DNA from: Arthrobacter sp. SPG23
GTDB lineage: Bacteria > Actinomycetota > Actinomycetes > Actinomycetales > Micrococcaceae
Length of the DNA stretch: 64,000 bases
NCBI RefSeq assembly: GCF_000876655.1
Contig: NZ_JYCN01000021.1
Span: 152,930 to 216,929 of the forward strand
Direction: 5' to 3'
Part shown: positions 11,401 through 18,048 of the stretch, in pieces
How positions within the stretch are numbered: position 1 is the stretch's first letter
Layout: each line of letters opens with the position of its first letter
Position numbers and translations under genes: made by a program
The notes under the pieces: model-generated
Seen by the model: only the letters and a program-made list of their open reading frames with translations
What the model was told of the DNA's origin: nothing
Databases searched by the model: none

Positions 11401-13330
11401 AAGCTTCCGCCAACAACTGGCCGGTCCCGAGGGGAGCCACGCCAGCGGGGTACTTAAGGCCCAGGTCGTACAGGAAGAAGTCCCGCTTGTCCGCGGTCTC
11501 GATCTCGAAGGGCCGTTCATCGAGCACTTCAAGGCCAAGGTTATGGAAGTACGGCAGAATCTGGCTAAGGCTCTTCGGCTCAAGCATGTAAAGCTTGACG
11601 CGCGCGTCCTCTTCCAACGTGGCTCCGGCACCCTCCGGCAGGTACACGTGCACCCCGGGCCGCTCCTGCGTGCCCTTTTCGGCCAGCTCGGCAGCCGACC
11701 CGTACTTCTCGAACCGCGCGATGTCCGTCAGGGCGTCCTCAACCTCGTAGTCCACGCGGTAGGTGGCCGGGAAGGCCTCGGCCCAGGCCGAGGCAAGCCC
11801 TTTATTGTCGTCATCGGTGGCGCTGGCACGCAGCACCTCGGTAATGCCTTCGCTCCACGAGCGCGCTGCCCGGACCAGCCTCTTCTCAAGCTCTTCGACA
11901 TTGACGTCGCTGACATCGGCATCCTTGGGCAACCGGATACGGAAGAACAGCCTGGCCAACGCAGACTCGGTCATCCTGGCTTCGTAGTCAATGGAGACGG
12001 CATGGAACGTCTCGCGGAGCTCCTGCTCAATGCGGAGGCGCACGTTGGTGGTGTACCGGTCACGGGGCAGATAGACGAGTGCGGACATGAAGCGGCCGTA
12101 GATATCAGGCCTCAGGAACAGCCGCGTGCGCCGCCGTTCCTGCAGCCGCTGGATCCCGGTTGCCGTCGCGGCAAGGTCCGATACCTCGATCTGGAACAGC
12201 TCATCGCGGGGGTAGGTTTCGAGAATACCCAGCAGGTCTTTGCCGGAGTGCGAGTGCGGCGGGAATCCGGCGCTGCGCAGGACGGCTTCAACCTTCTCGC
12301 GGACAATCGGAATGTTCCTGACCGAGCCGGCGTAGGCGCTGGTGGCGAAAAGACCGATGAACCGCTGCTCGCCGTTGACGTTTCCGGCGGCGTCAAAGCT
12401 CTTGACTCCGATGTAGTCGAGGTACGCGGGGCGGTGCACCGTGGAGCGGGAATTGGCTTTGGTGATGACCAAGGCGCGCTTTTCACGGGCCTTCCTGCGG
12501 CCCGCAACGGTGAGGTGCTGGACGTGGTGTCCGTCGGCGCCGCTGCGCAGCAGCCCGAGGCCGCTTTCCTCGCGCAGTTCCAGCACGTCCTCGCCGGACT
12601 CATTGACGAGGTCGTATTCGCGGTAGCCAAGGAAGGTGAAGTTCCCGTCGTCGAGCCACCGGAGGAGGTCCTGGGCCTGGCGCAGTTCCTCGATCTGCGA
12701 TGGGTTGGCCACCTTGTCCAGGTCCTGGGCGATCTGGAGCGCCTTGTTGCGCATCTTGGGCCAGTCCTCCACAGCGGACCGGACGTCCCCAAGGACTCGT
12801 TCGATGCCTTCGATGAGCCGTCCATGCGCTTCCTCGCTGGCAGGACCGATTTCGACGGCGATCCACGACTCCATGTGCGAGGCGTTGTCGCCCTGGGCAA
12901 TCAGGTGTGACAGGCTTGGCATCGCTGCCGTGTCGCCGCTGGAGATACCAATACTGGACGGGACCCTGTCCACTTTTGTCAGTCGCGCGGTTTCGCGGTT
13001 GCGCGTAACCACAAACAGCGGGTGAAGGACGAGGTGGATGGCCGAGTTCTGGCGCACGAGCTCGGCGTTGACGGAGTCCACCAGGAACGGCATATCGTCC
13101 GTGACGATGTACACCACGCTGCAGTCGGCTTCGTCCACGATCCGCACGTTGGCGGTGCCCGGCACACGGACAGCAGCCACTTCCCGGTGGGTTTCGGCGC
13201 GGGCAGCCAGGACGTCCGGTGAGTACGCCCGGGAATCCTCCTCCGCAAGGTGCTCGTAGTAGTCTCCGAAGTACCCTTCACGGGCTCCGAGCAAAACGGA
13301 CTGATCCTCCACGCTGGACCCAGACGACAT
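8477..13330 (-). CDS. gdh: NAD-specific glutamate dehydrogenase, large 180-kDa class
   Basis: A 1617-residue enzyme that deaminates glutamate to 2-oxoglutarate with NAD+, feeding amino-acid carbon into the TCA cycle. It has the long N-terminal regulatory region (ACT-like segments) and the central catalytic core, which includes RGGLRWSDRREDFRTE, the GAKGGFF lysine region (about residue 846) and the NAD-binding VGVGDMSGDVFGNGML segment. It is a homologue of M. tuberculosis Rv2476c. The ATG start is preferred because GGAGG lies nine bases upstream. A TTG two codons earlier would sit too close to that site. It ends 33 bases before the pdtaS start, on the same strand, so cotranscription is possible. 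Confidence 0.96.
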   Translation of the reverse strand: MSSGSSVEDQSVLLGAREGYFGDYYEHLAEEDSRAYSPDVLAARAETHREVAAVRVPGTANVRIVDEADCSVVYIVTDDMPFLVDSVNAELVRQNSAIHLVLHPLFVVTRNRETARLTKVDRVPSSIGISSGDTAAMPSLSHLIAQGDNASHMESWIAVEIGPASEEAHGRLIEGIERVLGDVRSAVEDWPKMRNKALQIAQDLDKVANPSQIEELRQAQDLLRWLDDGNFTFLGYREYDLVNESGEDVLELREESGLGLLRSGADGHHVQHLTVAGRRKAREKRALVITKANSRSTVHRPAYLDYIGVKSFDAAGNVNGEQRFIGLFATSAYAGSVRNIPIVREKVEAVLRSAGFPPHSHSGKDLLGILETYPRDELFQIEVSDLAATATGIQRLQERRRTRLFLRPDIYGRFMSALVYLPRDRYTTNVRLRIEQELRETFHAVSIDYEARMTESALARLFFRIRLPKDADVSDVNVEELEKRLVRAARSWSEGITEVLRASATDDDNKGLASAWAEAFPATYRVDYEVEDALTDIARFEKYGSAAELAEKGTQERPGVHVYLPEGAGATLEEDARVKLYMLEPKSLSQILPYFHNLGLEVLDERPFEIETADKRDFFLYDLGLKYPAGVAPLGTGQLLAEAFGAAVSGDVESDSFDRLVLREGMHWRQIVVLRAYAKYMRQMGNTNSFGFIADTLLANPDVTRSLSALFAARFDPAIGDDVRAARQVTVRAELAAAIEQVATLDADRVLRTFANLIEATLRTNFYQQKPYLSFKLNPAAIDGLAFPRPMFEIWVYSPRVEGVHLRFGKVARGGLRWSDRREDFRTEILGLVKAQTVKNAVIVPTGAKGGFFAKQLPDPAVDRTAWMAEGVESYKTFIRGLLDLTDNLITTPDGEAVVPPADVVRHDDNDNYLVVAADKGTATFSDIANGLSAEYGFWLGDAFASGGSVGYDHKAMGITARGAWESVKRHFSELDLDTQSEPFTVVGVGDMSGDVFGNGMLLSQHIRLLAAFDHRHIFLDPNPDEASSYAERRRLFDLPRSSWDDYDKSLISEGGGIFGRQAKSIPVSDQVRVALGLPDGTTELSPPELLRAILLAPADLLYNGGIGTYVKASTETHAEVGDKANDAIRVDGRDLRVKVVGEGGNLGMTQRGRIEAALQGVILNTDAIDNSAGVDCSDHEVNIKIFVDRMVAAGKLEAAERADFLASMTDEVGRLVLEDNIDQNILLLNDRIRVAEWSPSYERLMDWLEKSADLKRDLEALPTTATLRERLEQGQGLTSPELSVLAAYAKIELATALRESDLADDPWFRQTLRSYFPKQLRERFDAELDTHPLRREIIATVVANDMINLGGITFAFRTIEETSANEAAVAKAFVALREIYELDVMVGELNELPASFPTEHWSTVHLDIRRLLDRAVRWVLGQGSASRPISEIVDEFKPLMDPMRARLLDYLRGEDRARVAAWLEKARSWELPEDLAHRWAELFESFVLLDIAKIAHVSPEPVESIAHVYYTVFDRFHVDSLLERITKLPRRDRWQALARAALRDDLYSTISDITTSVLESTSAGVPAEDRVLDWEGLNAEQLNRARSMFDEVNSLEADDMASLSVALRLLRSIVRR

Positions 13331-13387
13331 CGACAAACGCCTCCATCACAAGTTCATAGTTGCCTCTTTGCAACCCTTATGGCGAGC

Positions 13388-14698
13388 CTAGCCCTTTAGG
13401 TGACGCTTCGCTGTGGAAGAAAAGACAGAGGATCGGCGCTTTTGCTGGACAGGTGCACAAACCGTTTCGGCTATCGCATAACGCAGCCCGGACTCGGGTG
13501 CGGCCTCGAGCAAGAGGCTTCCGGACAACAGTGCCGCGTCGCACGCTGCGTTGTCTGAGGGAAGGAACGAGGCAATGCCTTCCGCCGGCCCGTACCTCTC
13601 CCACGCCTCCCGGAGCTGGCGCTCGGGGAAGCGTCCGACGGCCGAGGCGCGGACTTTATTCAGGATCACCCTTGGTGATGCCTGCGGAACCGCCGCTTCG
13701 AGCTCGGAAAGGCCGCGAACCAGCCGTGGCACGCCGATGGAATCGGCCGATCCCACAGCATAAACAGTGTCCGCGAGTTCAAGGCTTCGGAGGGTAGCGG
13801 CATTCCTTCGCGGTGCCATGGTGTCAAAACTGAGTTCCTCGTCTGCCTCGAGGCAGAAGCCAGTGTCAACGACAATGTAGTCCGCCACCTCACGGGCTTT
13901 CTCAAAGACTGCACCAAGGGCAGATGCGCGCAACTCGGTCCAGCGGTCTGCGCGTGTGATCCCTGTCAAGACCTGAAGCGTGCCTGGTTTGAGGGCGACG
14001 GACGTGGCGATCTTTAGCAAGGCGTCGGCATCCAGCTGCCCCAGGTCGGCCAACCGGCAGGCCTGGGCCAACCCGGCAGATTCGTCGAGCAGTCCCAGCA
14101 GTCCCGCAACGCTCGCTCCGTAGCTGTCAGCGTCGATCAGGAGCACCGAGTTGCCTGCTGCGGCCAATTCACCTGCCATGTTGACTGCCACCAGTGTCCG
14201 GCCCGGTGACCCGGCAGGACCCCAGACGGCGAGGACCTGGCCGGCGCCGGACGGCTCGGCCGGAAGGTCATCTCCCTCGCCCGGCAAGGTTCGAATGGCT
14301 GCACCGGTGTCGGCGAAGCCGCTGTCACCAGCCTGAACCGACCCGGGAAGGGCCCACTGGGCAACCGCACCCGAGATCCTGCCTGCCAGCGCTGCAGAGT
14401 CCACCCCCGCCGGCGCAGCCGTGACGCCGATCGCGGTCAGCCTCGCCGTTTCTGTGGCGCTGTCCGTCAACGCAACAATCACGACGCCGACGGCGGTGAG
14501 CCGGTCGACAAGCGAAGCCGTCAGTTCGTCACTCCCCTCCGCGACGACGGCCGCCCGTGCGAGTCCGCTTTGGCAGGCGGCCAGCAGTTCCGCCAGTTCC
14601 GAGCATCTCCGCACCACAGTGACTGGTCCATGGAGGCGTTCCAGGCCTCCGACAAGGTCCTCGCGTGATTGCCCGACCGTGACCACCGGAATACTCAC
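13388..14698 (-). CDS. CpaE/MinD-like ParA-family protein with altered P-loop
   Basis: A 436-residue protein with two parts. The first 125 or so residues resemble a receiver-like domain, as in CpaE and the septum-site Ssd proteins. The rest is a ParA/MinD fold: its P-loop reads GPAGSPGRT near residue 160, followed by VLLIDADSYGASVAGLLG and DYIVVDTGF. The usual lysines of the deviant Walker A are replaced, so ATP hydrolysis may be lost or weak. Its GTG overlaps the stop of the SAF-domain gene (GTGA), so the two are coupled. Homologues of such pairs localise Flp/tad pili, but no pilus genes are present here, so the role is open. The C-terminus is basic and Ser/Gln rich. Confidence 0.8.
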   Translation of the reverse strand: MSIPVVTVGQSREDLVGGLERLHGPVTVVRRCSELAELLAACQSGLARAAVVAEGSDELTASLVDRLTAVGVVIVALTDSATETARLTAIGVTAAPAGVDSAALAGRISGAVAQWALPGSVQAGDSGFADTGAAIRTLPGEGDDLPAEPSGAGQVLAVWGPAGSPGRTLVAVNMAGELAAAGNSVLLIDADSYGASVAGLLGLLDESAGLAQACRLADLGQLDADALLKIATSVALKPGTLQVLTGITRADRWTELRASALGAVFEKAREVADYIVVDTGFCLEADEELSFDTMAPRRNAATLRSLELADTVYAVGSADSIGVPRLVRGLSELEAAVPQASPRVILNKVRASAVGRFPERQLREAWERYGPAEGIASFLPSDNAACDAALLSGSLLLEAAPESGLRYAIAETVCAPVQQKRRSSVFSSTAKRHLKG

Positions 14699-15336
14699 GG
14701 GGTTTCACCGCCCGGGTTCCAGACCACCGATATCTTGGCCTTGTTCGCCTGCGCTCCCAGCAGACTGGGCATCTGCTCGTCGGTAACGAGGACCATGACC
14801 ACGGTGGACCGGGACGACCCCAAGGTGGTCGATCCGGGAGTGACCTCAGCGACTTCGGCCCCGGGCAGCAACAATTTCGGCTCGTTGAACCCGTTACGGG
14901 CATCAGGCAAGGCCACCCAGGCGTCCACCCGCGAACCGGCCGCCACTTGTTCCGGCAGCGCCTCGTCAATGGTGATGGCGACCGGCTTGCGGTTCAACGC
15001 ATCGGGCCGGCCGAGGCTCTCCCGTGGCACCAGCTGGTCCGGGCCAATCCGCTGTACCGCAACCATGCCTTCTGGCAGTCCGGCCTCGGCGGTGACGTAG
15101 TGGGCTTCGACGTCGCCGAGCCTGACTTTCACCCGGTTGACGTTCTCAGGCGTGAGCTTCTCCCCCACGGCGATCGACCCTCTTGCCGCGTACACCTCGG
15201 TGGTCCGGTCGGCAGCACCGACCAGCGACACAACGCCCGCCACGGACGCCATCACCAGCAGGAATCCGAGCAGGAGCCGCGGATCCTTCCAGGACGGCTT
15301 CTTCAGCCTGACTGCCGTCGTCGTACTTGAACTCAC
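14695..15336 (-). CDS. SAF-domain CpaB-like membrane-anchored protein
   Basis: A 213-residue protein with one N-terminal membrane helix (LLLGFLLVMASVAGVVSLVG, about residues 19-38) and then an extracytoplasmic SAF domain (VYAARGSIAVGEKLTPENV). The remainder resembles the RcpC/CpaB family that lines the Flp pilus channel. The GTG start is chosen because GGGGGAG lies six bases upstream. An in-frame longer version would begin at 15390. It is translationally coupled to the downstream ParA-like gene and divergent from the small HTH gene. Without a tad cluster nearby, a general envelope role is as likely as piliation. Confidence 0.8.
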   Translation of the reverse strand: MSSSTTTAVRLKKPSWKDPRLLLGFLLVMASVAGVVSLVGAADRTTEVYAARGSIAVGEKLTPENVNRVKVRLGDVEAHYVTAEAGLPEGMVAVQRIGPDQLVPRESLGRPDALNRKPVAITIDEALPEQVAAGSRVDAWVALPDARNGFNEPKLLLPGAEVAEVTPGSTTLGSSRSTVVMVLVTDEQMPSLLGAQANKAKISVVWNPGGETP

Positions 15337-15426
15337 GTACCGCTCCCCCCTCGGTGCCGACCGGGCTGGTTCTGCGCCGGACTCCCTCATTGTTACGGCA
15401 AAACGGCAGGATCGAAAGTCACAAGT

Positions 15427-15442
15427 CCAAACAGTGCCAAAC
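15427..15442 (+). promoter_or_regulatory. Pair of 10-bp-phased CCAAAC repeats in the SAF/HTH divergent promoter region
   Basis: CCAAAC occurs at 15427 and again exactly ten bases later, 47 bases upstream of the HTH gene start. Head-to-tail repeats at one helical turn are the binding style described for the MerR-like protein BldC, so autoregulation by the adjacent HTH protein is a hypothesis. Confidence 0.3.
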
Positions 15443-15451
15443 TGTGGATAA
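15443..15451 (-). promoter_or_regulatory. Perfect DnaA box upstream of the HTH gene
   Basis: TTATCCACA reads on the minus strand, directly abutting the two CCAAAC repeats. It lies in the 152-base divergent gap between the SAF-domain and HTH genes. Function is inferred from the exact consensus. Confidence 0.4.
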
Positions 15452-15488
15452 CCGCATCATTCGACGTCATTGGTGGCAAAATAGTGGC

Positions 15489-15704
15489 ATGCCCCGATTC
15501 CTCACCCTCGCAGACGTAGCGGAACAGCTGCAGATCAATTCCCCGGCAGCCTATGCACTCGTGCGAAGCGGCGAACTCAAGGCCATCCAAGTGGGCGGAC
15601 GCGGACAGTGGCGCGTGGAAGAGAAGATGCTGGAACAGTACATCGAAGAGCGCTATGCGGAGGCAGACCGCATGATCCAGGAAGCCAAAGCCAAGTCCGT
15701 CTGA
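15489..15704 (+). CDS. Small MerR/excisionase-type helix-turn-helix protein
   Basis: A 71-residue DNA-binding protein. A winged HTH occupies about residues 3-52 (LTLADVAEQLQINSPAAYAL, then a GGRGQWRV wing), followed by a short acidic helix (YIEERYAEADRMIQEAKAK). It belongs to the HTH_17/excisionase superfamily, which also contains BldC, but the sequence is not BldC itself. The ATG at MPRFLTL was chosen because the fold starts there. No clear Shine-Dalgarno sequence precedes it, so a leaderless or weakly initiated message is possible. It is divergent from the SAF gene, and two phased CCAAAC repeats lie just upstream. Confidence 0.85.
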   Translation: MPRFLTLADVAEQLQINSPAAYALVRSGELKAIQVGGRGQWRVEEKMLEQYIEERYAEADRMIQEAKAKSV

Positions 15705-15731
15705 ACCAGGGGCGGCCGAGGGCGCGCCGTC

Positions 15732-16310
15732 CTACTGATGACCTTCCGTGCCGCGGACGGACCGTAACGCACCAAGCGAGGAAAAAGGTACCGACGCAAT
15801 CTGGCTGACGTTGGCCGCGCGGCGGGCTTCTCCGGGCCGGGTTAAGGCCAGATCCAAGTAATCCCGCCCCACGCGGTCGATGACGCCGCTCAGCACCGCA
15901 GCTTCCTGCGTGCCACCGACGAGGACCACCGCAAGATCAGCCCTGTCGCGCGCCAGCGCACGAAGGGCGCTGGCGAGTCCCAATTTGCGCCTGACCGACG
16001 ACGGCTCCGACACTGCCAGCCTCCCCAGGCCGTGATAGCGGGAAACCGCCGCAAATGGAACCAGCACCTGATGATGATGGTCGTTGAGGAGCAGGCTCTC
16101 TCCACCCACGTGGCCCAGTGTTCCCTCGAACACGGCGCCGGATACCAAGTGGACCGCCACCCTAAGCCCCATGGATCCGCGCAATCTGTCGGCCAGCTCG
16201 ACGCCCGCAACCTCCGCCCGCGACCGTTCGGAGATTTCCGATTCAAGGTCCAGGCGGTCAACCGAGGCCAGCTGCGCCTCCATGTCTCCAAACAAGGCAT
16301 CCCAACGCAT
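15732..16310 (-). CDS. Conserved actinobacterial hypothetical protein
   Basis: A 192-residue soluble protein with no signal peptide or membrane helix. The N-terminus is acidic and helical (residues 1-45), followed by a beta-rich middle (VAVHLVSGAVFEGTLGHVGG and LLLNDHHHQVLVPFAAV) that looks like a small SH3- or LSm-like barrel. A second, similar beta segment (VVLVGGTQEAAVLSGVIDRVGRDY without the connecting helix) may be a repeat of it. I do not recognise a characterised family. It lies convergent with the HTH gene and 158 bases from the LysM gene on the other strand. Confidence 0.65.
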   Translation of the reverse strand: MRWDALFGDMEAQLASVDRLDLESEISERSRAEVAGVELADRLRGSMGLRVAVHLVSGAVFEGTLGHVGGESLLLNDHHHQVLVPFAAVSRYHGLGRLAVSEPSSVRRKLGLASALRALARDRADLAVVLVGGTQEAAVLSGVIDRVGRDYLDLALTRPGEARRAANVSQIASVPFSSLGALRSVRGTEGHQ

Positions 16311-16403
16311 GCCGCAAATCTAGGCCGGGGCAGGCCAGCGGTCAATTCACGCGCCTCACCGGGCGACCAAAAAACAAATGACTGGACAAAACTTGAAGAG
16401 CAA

Positions 16404-16450
16404 GTTCAAACTAGGTTCAGTTGCATCAAACAACATCAAAAAGCATCAAA
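16404..16450 (+). repeat. Five direct repeats phased at 10 bp upstream of the LysM gene
   Basis: The decamer ends read GTTCAAA, GGTTCAG, then CATCAAA three times at 16424, 16434 and 16444. The array ends seven bases before the ribosome-binding site of the LysM gene. The exact helical phasing suggests a head-to-tail protein-binding array or an intrinsically curved segment in the 5' untranslated region or promoter. Confidence 0.6.
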
Positions 16451-16468
16451 CGACTAAGGAGCGGGCAC

Positions 16469-17317
16469 ATGGCGGTTTCACGGGGCAGGATGCTTGGCTC
16501 GGACGCATCCCTGGCGGCGGCGATTCTGCTCCTGGGATTCTTTCTGGCGGCCACCGGCGCCTCACTGATGGAACGCTGGCAGCGGTCATCCGCGAAGGCC
16601 CAGTCACTTGGCTTCGAAGACCTGCTCGGATTTGTCGTCAACACCGCCGGACTCATCGTGGTCACCTGGTGGGTCCTGTCGATGGTTATAGCGTTTGCGT
16701 CTGCCGCCCTCGAGCGCACCGGGAACGGCCGAGCCGCAGAAATCACGGGAAAGTTCAGCCCCGCCTTCATGCGCAGACTCGCTCTCGCCGCAGTGGGACT
16801 GCACCTACTGGGCGCACCTTTCGCCCAGGCCGCTACGGATCCCGCCGCCCCTCAGTGGAGTCCAACCACGCCCGCAGCTGCAGCTGTTTGGGCCCCCACG
16901 GAACAGCATGCCCGGGACCTCAGCCCGAGTTCTTCGCCATCCGCCGGGTGGGCACCAACCACGTCGTCACCCGACGCCGTGGCGGGCCGCGCCGCCCTGG
17001 TGTCCGTGTTGCCGGCGATCTCCACATCCGGCGAGAAGGCGGATCCACGGTGGAAGCCGAATGCGCCCCTCGTGAGCCCGGGGCCGCTGGCGGCCCAACC
17101 CGGGAGCCGTCCACAGCCGGTTGTCGACGACGGGCACGTCACAGTGGTTGCCGGAGACTCGCTCTGGAGTATTGCGGCCAGGCACCTGGGCGGCGGCCGC
17201 GCGTCCGATCTCGATATCGCCATGGAATGGCCCCGATGGTATGAGGCCAACAGGGCGGTTATAGGAGACCGCCCCGATGCACTTCTCCCGGGCCAGGTCC
17301 TCAGGCCTCCATCCTGA
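16469..17317 (+). CDS. Membrane-anchored LysM-domain protein
   Basis: A 282-residue protein. Two N-terminal membrane helices (about residues 11-34 and 53-76) and a third hydrophobic stretch near residue 105 (RRLALAAVGLHLLGAPFAQA, which resembles a signal-like helix) precede a Pro/Ala/Ser-rich linker. A C-terminal LysM domain begins HVTVVAGDSLWSIAARHL, near residue 225. LysM domains bind N-acetylglucosamine polymers, so the protein probably tethers the membrane to peptidoglycan. The ATG is well supported by AGGAG seven bases upstream. The next gene starts 55 bases downstream and is likely cotranscribed. A 10-bp-phased repeat array lies immediately upstream. Confidence 0.88.
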   Translation: MAVSRGRMLGSDASLAAAILLLGFFLAATGASLMERWQRSSAKAQSLGFEDLLGFVVNTAGLIVVTWWVLSMVIAFASAALERTGNGRAAEITGKFSPAFMRRLALAAVGLHLLGAPFAQAATDPAAPQWSPTTPAAAAVWAPTEQHARDLSPSSSPSAGWAPTTSSPDAVAGRAALVSVLPAISTSGEKADPRWKPNAPLVSPGPLAAQPGSRPQPVVDDGHVTVVAGDSLWSIAARHLGGGRASDLDIAMEWPRWYEANRAVIGDRPDALLPGQVLRPPS

Positions 17318-17372
17318 CCCTGAATCCGCCACAGGCCACCATCAACTATTCGCCATCAATCAGAGGAACGAC

Positions 17373-17921
17373 ATGAGCGCACTGCACCTGGCACCTACAT
17401 CACCGGCATCGGAACGTTCCGCACCCGGTATTCCGCCCGCCCGCCGGCTGGCAGCAGTTCCGGCAACGGACGAGATGTCCGCGGGTCATCGTCCGGCCGA
17501 CGCACCGCCAGGGCCGCGGCCAACAAATCCGGCCGGAGCCGGCGATAACGGGCGTTCCCTGCGGATTGCGGGCGAGAACAGGGAAGTCTGCGCGATTACC
17601 CGCGGGACGGTTCAAGCCGCCATCGAAGTGCTGGCAGGAACACGGCCTGTCCAGCAACTCTCTCGAAGGCTTGACCAACGGTGCCTGGCCTCATTGCAGC
17701 ACCGCGCGGCGCTGACCCGTCGGCTTGCTGCCGGTCCCTCCCCCACAGCAGGTCGCCTGCACCGCAACCCAGTAGTCCGCTCGGTCCGCGCCTGCGAAGT
17801 CGCTGCCGGGATCTACGAGGCAAGTGCCGTGGTCGTGGATGAACTGAGGGTCCGCGCAGTCGCTGTGAGGCTTGAGCGCAGCAACCAGGTGTGGCGCATC
17901 ACGGCACTGGAGATCGGTTGA
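17373..17921 (+). CDS. Rv3235/DUF6459-like protein
   Basis: A 182-residue protein. The first 70 residues are low-complexity Pro/Ala. The C-terminal half, from TRGTVQAAIEVLAGTRPVQQ to VRAVAVRLERSNQVWRITAL, matches the conserved core found in actinobacterial Rv3235-like proteins encoded near secA. It has no signal peptide. The function is unknown. The ATG follows AGAGGA. It is convergent with secA across a long perfect palindrome. Confidence 0.75.
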   Translation: MSALHLAPTSPASERSAPGIPPARRLAAVPATDEMSAGHRPADAPPGPRPTNPAGAGDNGRSLRIAGENREVCAITRGTVQAAIEVLAGTRPVQQLSRRLDQRCLASLQHRAALTRRLAAGPSPTAGRLHRNPVVRSVRACEVAAGIYEASAVVVDELRVRAVAVRLERSNQVWRITALEIG

Positions 17922-17965
17922 CTGATCGTCATGAACGCCAACTCACGGTTCAAGCATCCAAACAC

Positions 17966-18021
17966 GGTTGAATACGGGTGAAGACCGGAACAACAGTTCC
18001 GGTCTTCACCCGTATTCAACC
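17966..18021. terminator. 26-bp perfect inverted repeat between Rv3235-like gene and secA
   Basis: Two perfectly complementary 26-base arms flank a four-base AACA loop, giving an exceptionally long hairpin. The left arm starts GGTTGAATACGGG. It lies between convergent genes and should stop transcription from both sides. There is no clear T-tract, and the stem is much longer than the other terminators in the window. Confidence 0.8.
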
Positions 18022-18048
18022 CGCTGCTGTTCGACCAGCCCTCAATCC

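Noticed and set aside
11330..12910. A 526-codon open frame antisense to the glutamate dehydrogenase gene
   Set aside because: It is a mirror of high-GC coding in the opposite strand, has no domain and no ribosome-binding site, and the real enzyme is unmistakable.
17966..18021. Small MNTGEDRN frames on both strands as real genes
   Set aside because: They are identical because they arise from the palindrome itself.
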